Shown here piece by piece: positions 1-5,788 of a stretch of DNA of 5,871 bases. The stretch covers positions 1 through 5,871 of the forward strand of contig CANIXM010000139.1 in assembly GCA_947471245.1 (NCBI GenBank). The letters run 5' to 3'. A model generated the notes under the pieces. The model did no database searches. It was not told the origin of the DNA and saw nothing but the letters and a program-made list of their open reading frames with translations. The position numbers and the translations under genes were made by a program. Every line of letters begins with the position of its first letter. Position 1 is the first letter of the stretch. The stretch is from Paludibacteraceae bacterium. GTDB lineage: Bacteria; Bacteroidota; Bacteroidia; Bacteroidales; Paludibacteraceae.

Positions 1-1
1 G

Positions 2-568
2 AATAGATTGAAAAAGGAGTATGCATTTTATCAATCCAAATTTTCGCTCGTTCCCATCGATGGTTCACAATGGAAATTGCTCAGATTGCGACCTGATAAT
101 TTTCCACACCTGAGAATAGCACAGTTTGCGAGCTTGATTCATGATTCAAGTAAACTATTCTCTAAGATTGTAGAAAATCCACAGCTGGATTTTCTTGCAT
201 TAGCCTTTCAAAGTCAACCCTCGAGCTACTGGAATACTCACTACCATTTCGGAGCAAGCTCTAAGCCAAAGTCTAAGAAGCTAGGAACTCAATCCATTAA
301 TCTACTGATAATAAACACAGTGGTGCCATTCCTCTTTTGTTATTCCATCAAAAAAAATGATGAAAGTTTGAAGGAACGTGCACTATATCTGCTGGAACAA
401 TTGCCAGCTGAGCGCAATGCAGTGATAACCAACTGGAATGCCCTTAACATTGCGAGTGATAACGCAGCAGACACACAAGCTTTGCTGTTTTTAAAAAAGG
501 AATATTGTGATAATAAAAAGTGCTTGCGTTGTAGAATAGGGCACAAACTACTGACACTTTCGTCGTAG
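2..568 (+). CDS. DUF2851 family protein, C-terminal part (5' end outside window)
   Basis: The reading frame is open to the left edge of the window (Asn-Arg precede the TTG at base 8), so this is the 3' part of a longer gene and not a 186-residue protein with a TTG start. I recognise it as the C-terminal half of DUF2851, a family of roughly 420-440 residues that I know from Bacteroidota and whose function is unknown. Supporting segments are WKLLRLRPDNFPHLRIAQFA (about bases 71-130), an SYWNTHYHFG block (about 224-253), LGTQSINLLIINTVVPFLF (about 281-337), and a terminal cysteine motif C-x4-C-x2-C followed by R-I-G (bases 506-541). The three cysteines suggest a metal site or a structural role, but this is inference. 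There is no signal peptide or clear membrane segment in the visible part. The next gene starts 67 bases downstream on the same strand, so co-transcription is possible. Family assignment is from memory of the conserved pattern. Confidence 0.8.
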   Translation, partial: NRLKKEYAFYQSKFSLVPIDGSQWKLLRLRPDNFPHLRIAQFASLIHDSSKLFSKIVENPQLDFLALAFQSQPSSYWNTHYHFGASSKPKSKKLGTQSINLLIINTVVPFLFCYSIKKNDESLKERALYLLEQLPAERNAVITNWNALNIASDNAADTQALLFLKKEYCDNKKCLRCRIGHKLLTLSS

Positions 569-570
569 TG

Positions 571-589
571 AATGGTCACAAATGTCACA
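571..589. repeat. Short imperfect tandem repeat after the DUF2851 stop codon
   Basis: AATGGTCACA (571-580) is followed at once by AATGTCACA (581-589), two copies differing by one G. It lies 2 bases after the DUF2851 stop and 46 bases before the lipoprotein start. The rest of this 67-base gap is A/T-rich and has no GC-rich hairpin that would act as an intrinsic terminator. The repeat may be a chance duplication; no function is claimed. Confidence 0.35.
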
Positions 590-635
590 GAATTGAAATA
601 AAACCCTTGTAACTATTTATTTAACTGCATTATAA

Positions 636-2471
636 ATGAATTTGTATAAACATCTGACAATCATCCTCACCTCAGCAATCACACTGATACTCATGCACTC
701 ATGCGCTAACAAAGGGATGGGACCCACTGGTGGTCAGAAAGACACTGTGCCTCCAACGATTCTTCAAAGCATACCCGAAAATGGCGTGTTGAATTTCAAA
801 AAGAAGCACATTCAAATCGATTTTGATGAAAATGTGTCCATAGAGAAAGCCGCAGACAATGTATTTTTTTCTCCACCGCAAGTCAAAGCGCCAGAAGTCA
901 AAGCACTCGGAAAAAGAGTGGTGATAGATTTTGAAGACCAGTTGAAAGATAGCACCACCTACTCGGTCAGTTTCGGCAATGGGATTGTAGATGTGAATGA
1001 AAAAAACCCCTTGAAAAACTATCAGTTTTCATTCTCTACCGGCAATGAGATAGACACCTTGCAGATATCGGGCACTGTAATCAATGCCGAAGATTTAAAC
1101 CCCATTTCAGGAGTGATAGTGGGTATCTATTCGGAAACAGACGATTCTATTTTTAGCACGAAACCCTTTCTACGCATAGCACGAACCGATGAGAAGGGAC
1201 ATTTCTCAGTCACAAATATCAAGAAAGGAAAATACAAAGTTTTTGCTCTAGGCGATGTGAGCAAAGATTATTTTCATCAACCAGGTGAAGGACTTGCACT
1301 TCTTGACTCACTGATTACCCCCACTTATGGAATGATGCAGATGCGTGATTCGGTATGGAAAGACTCGTTGACTGCTGACAGCATGAAAATATTGGACAGT
1401 GTGCGTGTGTACACAAAGAATATGTTTTTTCCAAATGATTTGATTTTGAAATTCTTTAAAGAAAGCAAGAAGCGTCAGTACTTTGTGAAATCAGAACGCA
1501 AAATGCCCAATATGTTTAAACTGTTCTTTAATACTAATGCAGCCGCTTTGCCACAACTGAAGTGTCTCAACTGTGATTGGGAAGGAAAATACTTGGTTCA
1601 GAAAAACAAGACTTTGGATAGCCTCTCCTATTGGATTACTGACTCCACCATTTGGAAAAAGGACACACTGAAGATGGAGATGAAATACATGAAAACCGAT
1701 TCGGTCTTTAACCTAGTAACCAAGACTGACACCATCAACATGGTGTATCGAAAGCCCAAAATATCGGCACAAGCACAAGCCAAAATGGGAAAAAAAGCCA
1801 AGCCCTTTGAATTCAAAACCAATGCCAGTACACCTTTTGAAATATATAAGCCTGTGATGTTTGATTTTGAAGCGCCCATAAGTGAAGTGGACATAAAAGG
1901 CATTACCCTCAGCCAGAAAATTGACACCGTGTACAAAGAAGTCAAATTCAAATGGCGACAGCTTGATTCGATAGGGATGAGTTATGCATTAGAAAACAAA
2001 TGGATTCCCGAAAGAACTTACAAGATAGAAATCGATTCGGCAACTTTTACAAGTCTCTACCACACAGTGAGTAATAAGTTGACTGCCGAATTTAAAGTCA
2101 GATCATTGGACGAATATTCAAAAATGAAAATCATCATCGCCCCTTTCAACCCCAAAGCTGTGCTACAAGTTATTGACGATAAAGACAAGGTCTTAGCCTC
2201 GAAACCAGCACTGGCTAAAGGAACCCTGTTTGAGTACTTAAAGCCAGGAGCATATTATCTGAGGATGTTTGTCGATGAAAACGGCAATGGCAAATGGGAT
2301 ACTGGGGAGTTGGATTCACACAGACACCCCGAAGAGGTGTACTACTACAACAAGAAACTGTCGCTGCTAGCCAACTGGGAATTTGAAGAAACTTGGGATA
2401 CCACCTTAGTGCCGTTGATGCAACAAAAACCCAATGAGCTGATAAAGGATGCTGCCAAAAAGAATGAATAA
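636..2471 (+). CDS. Predicted lipoprotein with SbsA/Big_5-like Ig domain
   Basis: This is a 611-residue protein with a lipoprotein signal peptide: a basic N-end, a hydrophobic core at about residues 7-20, and a lipobox-like M20-H21-S22-C23 giving a predicted lipidated Cys23. Directly after comes GPTGGQKDTVPP (29-40), which I know as a signature of a common Bacteroidota lipoprotein family. Residues about 38-136 fit a bacterial Ig-like (Big_5/SbsA) domain, with the typical FDENV, TTYSVSFGNGIVDVNE and FSFSTG segments. Residues about 143-208 resemble a carboxypeptidase-regulatory-like beta sandwich (RTDEKGHFSVTNIKKGKYKVFAL). The middle (210-400) is poorly characterised and holds C310-L-N-C313. 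The C-terminus has DENGNGKWDTGE (547-558), a D-x-N-x-N-G loop that may bind calcium, then an HPEEVYYYN...LANWEFEETW end also typical of the family. No acidic run follows Cys23, so no surface-export signal is apparent and a periplasm-facing location is inferred. The ATG at 636 is chosen because it gives the full signal peptide. It has no Shine-Dalgarno site but has an A/T-rich leader. The biological role is unknown. Confidence 0.85.
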   Translation: MNLYKHLTIILTSAITLILMHSCANKGMGPTGGQKDTVPPTILQSIPENGVLNFKKKHIQIDFDENVSIEKAADNVFFSPPQVKAPEVKALGKRVVIDFEDQLKDSTTYSVSFGNGIVDVNEKNPLKNYQFSFSTGNEIDTLQISGTVINAEDLNPISGVIVGIYSETDDSIFSTKPFLRIARTDEKGHFSVTNIKKGKYKVFALGDVSKDYFHQPGEGLALLDSLITPTYGMMQMRDSVWKDSLTADSMKILDSVRVYTKNMFFPNDLILKFFKESKKRQYFVKSERKMPNMFKLFFNTNAAALPQLKCLNCDWEGKYLVQKNKTLDSLSYWITDSTIWKKDTLKMEMKYMKTDSVFNLVTKTDTINMVYRKPKISAQAQAKMGKKAKPFEFKTNASTPFEIYKPVMFDFEAPISEVDIKGITLSQKIDTVYKEVKFKWRQLDSIGMSYALENKWIPERTYKIEIDSATFTSLYHTVSNKLTAEFKVRSLDEYSKMKIIIAPFNPKAVLQVIDDKDKVLASKPALAKGTLFEYLKPGAYYLRMFVDENGNGKWDTGELDSHRHPEEVYYYNKKLSLLANWEFEETWDTTLVPLMQQKPNELIKDAAKKNE

Positions 2472-2502
2472 GCTCAAAACGGAAGTAATTATCTAATGAA
2501 CT

Positions 2503-2523
2503 TTTGAAGCAACTTTGAAGCAA
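2503..2523. repeat. Perfect tandem 10-bp repeat downstream of the lipoprotein gene
   Basis: TTTGAAGCAA occurs at 2503-2512 and again at 2514-2523, separated by one C, giving an 11-bp period. It lies 31 bases after the lipoprotein stop. An 11-bp spacing would place the copies on the same face of the helix, so it could be a paired protein-binding site, but slippage duplication is equally likely. It is not part of any coding frame I support. Confidence 0.5.
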
Positions 2524-2598
2524 AGACACATCGACAATCAACCATGATTATACATTATTCAACTTGAAGTTAGCACCTTTCAACTACTTATTATAAAT

Positions 2599-2616
2599 AA
2601 AAAATAATTATTTTTT
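2599..2616. repeat. Perfect 18-bp A/T palindrome upstream of rnfC
   Basis: AAAAAATAATTATTTTTT is identical to its own reverse complement over all 18 bases. It lies 128 bases after the lipoprotein stop and 93 bases before the rnfC start, about 32 bases upstream of the -7 element. It could be an operator or an A-tract upstream promoter element of the rnf operon, or a weak A/U hairpin ending transcription from the lipoprotein gene. The lack of any G/C pair makes a stable terminator unlikely. The surroundings are very A/T-rich, so part of the symmetry may be chance. Confidence 0.5.
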
Positions 2617-2647
2617 GTTAAAATATAGTTCAATTCAGAAAATAGTG

Positions 2648-2655
2648 TATTTTTG
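2648..2655 (+). promoter_or_regulatory. Probable -7 element (TAnnTTTG) of the rnf operon promoter
   Basis: TATTTTTG matches the Bacteroidota housekeeping -7 consensus TAnnTTTG exactly. It would put the transcript start near 2660-2664 and leave a 5' leader of about 45-50 bases before rnfC. The usual upstream TTG/TTTG partner is not at the expected distance of about 17-23 bases; the nearest TTG is at 2615-2617, which leaves a 30-base spacer. The call therefore rests on the -7 match, on its position in the only long gene-free gap, and on the operon start after it. A weak promoter or one assisted by an activator is possible. Confidence 0.45.
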
Positions 2656-2709
2656 TGTATCACGAATAGATAACTGATTCTCTACTTTCTCACATAACCA
2701 TCTGTCGAT

Positions 2710-4044
2710 ATGCTTTTTAAGACTTTTAGATTGGGTGGAATCCATCCTGAATCCAATAAATTAGCTTCTTCCTTTGGTACTCAAGTACTTCCTTTACCAG
2801 AATTGGTGAAAATACCTATGGTCAGTCACATCGGGGCTCCTAGCCTACCGATTGTTCAGCCAGGTGACAGGGTGAAAGTTGGCCAACTCGTAGGTCAAGC
2901 CAATGGTCATGTTTCTGCCAATGTACATTCGTCTGTTTCGGGAACAGTGCTAAAGATAGATACCGTAGTTGATACTTTAGGAAAAGAGCAAACCGCTGTT
3001 TTCATCAAGGTTGAGGGTGATGAATGGGATGAAAAAATCGACCGGACTCCAGATGTGATTTCGACCTGTGATTTGGAGATACCACACATTCTTAATAAAA
3101 TAATGAATGCAGGAATAGTAGGCATGGGCGGGGCCACATTTCCAACTCATGTCAAACTGATGCTACCTCAAGGTAAAAAAGCAGAAGTGCTACTGATCAA
3201 TGGAATAGAATGCGAACCATATTTGACTTGCGATCATAGGTTGATGCTAGAGCGTGGTGAACAAATACTGGTGGGGGTTTCGATATTAATGAAAGCGTTG
3301 GGGGTCAACAGAGCCATTATCGGCATTGAAAAGAACAAAAAAGATGCAATCATAAATTTAAAAAAACACCTCAAAGCTTTTAATGGTATTGAGATTACAA
3401 CCCTTAAAAACAAATACCCCCAAGGAGGTGAAAAGCAGTTGATCGAAGCATTGACAAACAAGCAAGTGCCCCACGGTGGTTTACCAATAGATGTAGGTTG
3501 CGTGGTTCAAAACATTGCAACTGTTCATGCCATATATGAAGCCGTACAGAAGAATAAGCCTTTGATAGAGCGCATCGTAACAGTGACGGGCAAGTCAGTA
3601 AAATCTCATGGTAATTATTGGGTTAGAATAGGTGTTCCATTATCATTTGTCGCAGAACAGACTGGAGGCGTACCTGAAGATACTGGAAAAATAATCGTAG
3701 GCGGACCTATGATGGGTAGGGCCTTGAGTAGCCTTGACAGTGTTGCATCAAAGGGTACGGCAGGATTGCTATATATTCAAAACGAAAAAGCGCGAGCCAA
3801 AGAAGAAGGTAATTGTATTCGATGCACACAATGCATAACCGACTGCCCGATGGGTTTAGAGCCATACTTATTAAAAAGTCAGGTCGATATGTCACTATGG
3901 ACTGAAATGGAGGAAAGTAGAGTGATGGATTGCATAGAATGTGGATGTTGTGATTATTGTTGCCCATCTAACAAGACTTTATTATCGGCCATCAAGCAGG
4001 GAAAACAGGAAGTAGGCAAAATCATTCGTGATCGCAACAAGTAA
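2710..4044 (+). CDS. rnfC: Rnf electron transport complex subunit RnfC
   Basis: RnfC is the cytoplasmic, membrane-associated subunit of the Rnf complex (ferredoxin:NAD+ oxidoreductase). It carries the NAD(H) and FMN site and passes electrons through two [4Fe-4S] clusters. The 444 residues match the short form of the family, without the long repeat-rich tail of the enterobacterial protein. In order: an RnfC N-terminal domain (1 to about 105, starting with the typical KTFRLGGIHP and a biotinyl-like hammerhead PGDRVKVGQLVG at 51-62); a Complex I 51-kDa-like FMN/NAD domain (about 125-280) with AGIVGMGGATFPTHVKL (134-150), NGIECEPYLTCDHR (164-177) and GGEKQLIEAL (239-248); an SLBB-like segment (about 285-335) ending in GGPMMG; and two ferredoxin motifs, C369-x2-C372-x2-C375-x3-C379-P and C408-x2-C411-x2-C414-x3-C418-P. 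Extra cysteines C413 and C417 sit inside the second motif. The ATG at 2710 is kept because the family normally starts at KTFxxGGIHP; no Shine-Dalgarno site precedes it. It is the first gene of the operon. Confidence 0.97.
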   Translation: MLFKTFRLGGIHPESNKLASSFGTQVLPLPELVKIPMVSHIGAPSLPIVQPGDRVKVGQLVGQANGHVSANVHSSVSGTVLKIDTVVDTLGKEQTAVFIKVEGDEWDEKIDRTPDVISTCDLEIPHILNKIMNAGIVGMGGATFPTHVKLMLPQGKKAEVLLINGIECEPYLTCDHRLMLERGEQILVGVSILMKALGVNRAIIGIEKNKKDAIINLKKHLKAFNGIEITTLKNKYPQGGEKQLIEALTNKQVPHGGLPIDVGCVVQNIATVHAIYEAVQKNKPLIERIVTVTGKSVKSHGNYWVRIGVPLSFVAEQTGGVPEDTGKIIVGGPMMGRALSSLDSVASKGTAGLLYIQNEKARAKEEGNCIRCTQCITDCPMGLEPYLLKSQVDMSLWTEMEESRVMDCIECGCCDYCCPSNKTLLSAIKQGKQEVGKIIRDRNK

Positions 4045-4136
4045 ACACCAAGCATTTAGTTCCATAAACCTGATTTCATGATAAAATAGACGGAAAAACA
4101 TCAATTAATTCATCATATAACTGACCAAAGAATAGG

Positions 4137-5114
4137 ATGCCTCAATTAAACAAATTACATGTATCTCCCTCACCACATGTTCATAGTGGTGACACAGTTG
4201 TCTCTAAAATGGGGACCGTAATTATTGCTTTACTGCCTGCATATTTGGTGGGATTGTATTATTTTGGGCTGGGTGCCCTGATTGTATCTGGTGTGGCAAT
4301 AGTTTCATGCTTAATCATTGAATTTTTCATTCAAAAATTCGTACTCAAACAAAAATCCACCATCACTGACGGCTCTGCTTTACTTACTGGTTTGCTATTG
4401 GGAATGAATCTCCCATCTAATATACCAGCGTGGATGGTTGTTGTAGGCGCTATAGTTGCTATTGGAGTTGCCAAAATGAGCTTTGGTGGATTGGGTAGAA
4501 ACATCTTCAATCCCGCACTTGTAGGTCGTGTTTTCATGCTAATTTCCTTTCCTGCTAAAATGACATTATGGCCTGCTCCTATGCCCTTGAATATGCATTA
4601 CCTTGATGCAGAAACAGCTGCCACTGCACTTTCTATATCCAAAGAATTTTCAGTTCATGCAGTTGATAATTGGGATTTATTTATTGGCAATGCTGGCGGT
4701 TCCATCGGCGAAGTGTCGGCATTGGCACTGCTATTCGGGTTGGTGATTTTATTAATCAGAAAGGTCATTAGATGGCATATTCCAGTGAGTATATTGTCTA
4801 CCGTTTTTATCATGGCTGCTATATTTCATTTCGCCAGCCCTGACCACTTTCCAACTACCCCTTTGTTTCATCTTTTGTCTGGGGGGTTGATGCTCGGAGC
4901 TATTTTCATGGCTACAGATTATTCCACGTCACCGATGACCTCTGTTGGGATGTTGATATACGGGGTTAGCATTGGTGTCATCACACTGCTGATACGTTAT
5001 TTTGGCATTTACCCTGAAGGGATTTCATTTGCTATTCTGATAATGAACGGCGTTACTCCGCTGATAAATAAGTATGTAAAACCAAAACGATACTGGGAGG
5101 GAAGCAAAAAATGA
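4137..5114 (+). CDS. rnfD: Rnf electron transport complex subunit RnfD
   Basis: RnfD is an integral inner-membrane subunit of the Rnf complex, homologous to NqrB, and carries a covalently bound FMN that takes part in ion-coupled electron transfer. The 325 residues hold about nine to ten hydrophobic segments (roughly 24-44, 46-66, 80-92, 97-113, 128-139, 193-208, 214-232, 247-260, 270-288, 294-311). Family blocks include DGSALLTGLLLGMNLP (78-93), RNIFNPALVGRVFMLISFP (121-139), SGGLMLGAIFMATDYSTSPMT (248-268) and IYPEGISFAILIMN (291-304). The loop D157-A-E-T-A-A-T163-A-L-S aligns with the flavinylation site of NqrB/RnfD, so Thr163 is the predicted FMN-phosphoester residue, to be loaded by an ApbE flavin transferase encoded elsewhere. 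The start at 4137 has only AGG directly before it, not a properly spaced Shine-Dalgarno site. The SGGLMLGAIFMATDY block looks more like the Bacteroidota/Clostridia form than the proteobacterial SGATMxGA form. The gene ends in an ATGA overlap with rnfG. Confidence 0.96.
   Translation: MPQLNKLHVSPSPHVHSGDTVVSKMGTVIIALLPAYLVGLYYFGLGALIVSGVAIVSCLIIEFFIQKFVLKQKSTITDGSALLTGLLLGMNLPSNIPAWMVVVGAIVAIGVAKMSFGGLGRNIFNPALVGRVFMLISFPAKMTLWPAPMPLNMHYLDAETAATALSISKEFSVHAVDNWDLFIGNAGGSIGEVSALALLFGLVILLIRKVIRWHIPVSILSTVFIMAAIFHFASPDHFPTTPLFHLLSGGLMLGAIFMATDYSTSPMTSVGMLIYGVSIGVITLLIRYFGIYPEGISFAILIMNGVTPLINKYVKPKRYWEGSKK
5095..5101 (+). promoter_or_regulatory. Possible Shine-Dalgarno site for rnfG
   Basis: GGGAGGG at 5095-5101 lies inside the end of rnfD; its GGAGG core (5096-5100) is 10 bases before the rnfG ATG at 5111. 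The spacing is longer than optimal. The 4-base ATGA overlap alone would allow translational coupling, so this site may be only supportive. Confidence 0.35.
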
Positions 5115-5788
5115 AAAGACCAAGATTTAGTATTCCCAATGCAAGCTTTTTGTTTCTTGTGGTTAGTTTCATTTCAATCACCATTTTAGGAACCATTCAC
5201 CATTTCACAAAAGAAAAAAGCACCAAAATTCCGACATTCGAAACCTTGGAAACTTTCAAGGATGTGCTTCCACTATTTGAGAATGTAGATACCATTCCAC
5301 TTGAATTCAAGGAAGGTGAAGAAACAATAAAAGTCTATAAAGCTTACGACAAAAGTCAAAAGTGTGTTGGCGCTATAGTGTGTTCAACCTCACACAATGG
5401 ATATGTGGGTGAGATAGACGTGTTGATAGGTTTCAATTCAAAAGGCGAGATACTGAACTATCGTGTATTGAGGCACAAAGAAACCACAGGATTGGGTGCT
5501 CGCATTGTCAACTGGTTTAAATCAAAAGAGGGCAAGCACAACATTATCGGAGTTAGAGTGAATGAAACGAATCTATCTCTTGTAGTAGATGGTGGTGAAA
5601 TAGATGCAGTCACTGGAGCAACTGTGAGTGCCAGAGCATTTCTTTTTGCAGTTAGAAATGCCTACCTCGTACTACTTAAAAAGACAACCGTATTTGAAAA
5701 CAGCATTGAAAACGACACTGTACCTGTACCAATACAAGATACAGACACCACTAAAATAAGCACTTTGAAAGGAGGTCCAAATGAGTAA
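5111..5788 (+). CDS. rnfG: Rnf electron transport complex subunit RnfG
   Basis: RnfG (homologous to NqrC) is anchored by a single N-terminal membrane helix and places a covalent FMN on the outer side of the inner membrane. The 225-residue protein shows that helix at about 11-31 after a short basic N-end (MKRPR), and an FMN_bind domain at about 85-190. The flavinylation motif D165-A-V-T-G-A-T171-V-S is canonical, making Thr171 the expected FMN attachment residue. The upstream conserved loop reads H122-K-E-T-T-G-L-G, where I would expect ETPGLG, so one proline is replaced by threonine. After the domain there is a tail of about 30 residues (195-225), rich in Asp, Thr and Pro, which is longer than in compact RnfG proteins and probably disordered. 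The start overlaps the rnfD stop by ATGA, and the end overlaps rnfE by 8 bases, so translational coupling along the operon is likely. Confidence 0.95.
   Translation: MKRPRFSIPNASFLFLVVSFISITILGTIHHFTKEKSTKIPTFETLETFKDVLPLFENVDTIPLEFKEGEETIKVYKAYDKSQKCVGAIVCSTSHNGYVGEIDVLIGFNSKGEILNYRVLRHKETTGLGARIVNWFKSKEGKHNIIGVRVNETNLSLVVDGGEIDAVTGATVSARAFLFAVRNAYLVLLKKTTVFENSIENDTVPVPIQDTDTTKISTLKGGPNE
5768..5776 (+). promoter_or_regulatory. Strong Shine-Dalgarno site for rnfE
   Basis: AAAGGAGGT at 5768-5776 is nearly the full complement of the 16S rRNA 3' end, and its GGAGG core ends 5 bases before the rnfE ATG at 5781. It lies inside the last codons of rnfG (Leu-Lys-Gly-Gly-Pro). It fixes the rnfE start. 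It stands out because the other starts in the window lack a well-placed site. Confidence 0.75.

Noticed and set aside
8..10. TTG at base 8 as the start of a 186-residue protein
   Set aside because: The frame stays open to the left window edge and the first visible residues already fit the middle of the DUF2851 family, so the gene is cut by the window.
607..638. A promoter for the lipoprotein gene (TTG at 607 with TATAAATG at 631)
   Set aside because: The -7 match to TAnnTTTG is poor and overlaps the start codon; read-through from the DUF2851 gene is just as likely.
1628..1951. 107-codon minus-strand frame inside the lipoprotein gene
   Set aside because: It is fully antisense to the lipoprotein and its hydrophobic character is explained by reverse reading of Lys/Asp/Glu-rich codons.
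2215..2541. 108-codon frame on the minus strand covering the lipoprotein 3' end and part of the gap
   Set aside because: It is almost wholly antisense to a well-supported gene, resembles no family I know, and has no promoter-like element of its own.
2599..2622. The A/T palindrome as a rho-independent terminator of the lipoprotein gene
   Set aside because: There are no G/C pairs and no loop beyond the symmetry centre, so the RNA hairpin would be very weak; it is kept only as a palindrome of unknown role.
2472..2709. A remnant of rnfB or another small gene in the gap before rnfC
   Set aside because: No plus-strand frame of useful length and no cysteine motif is present; the stretch is A/T-rich non-coding DNA.
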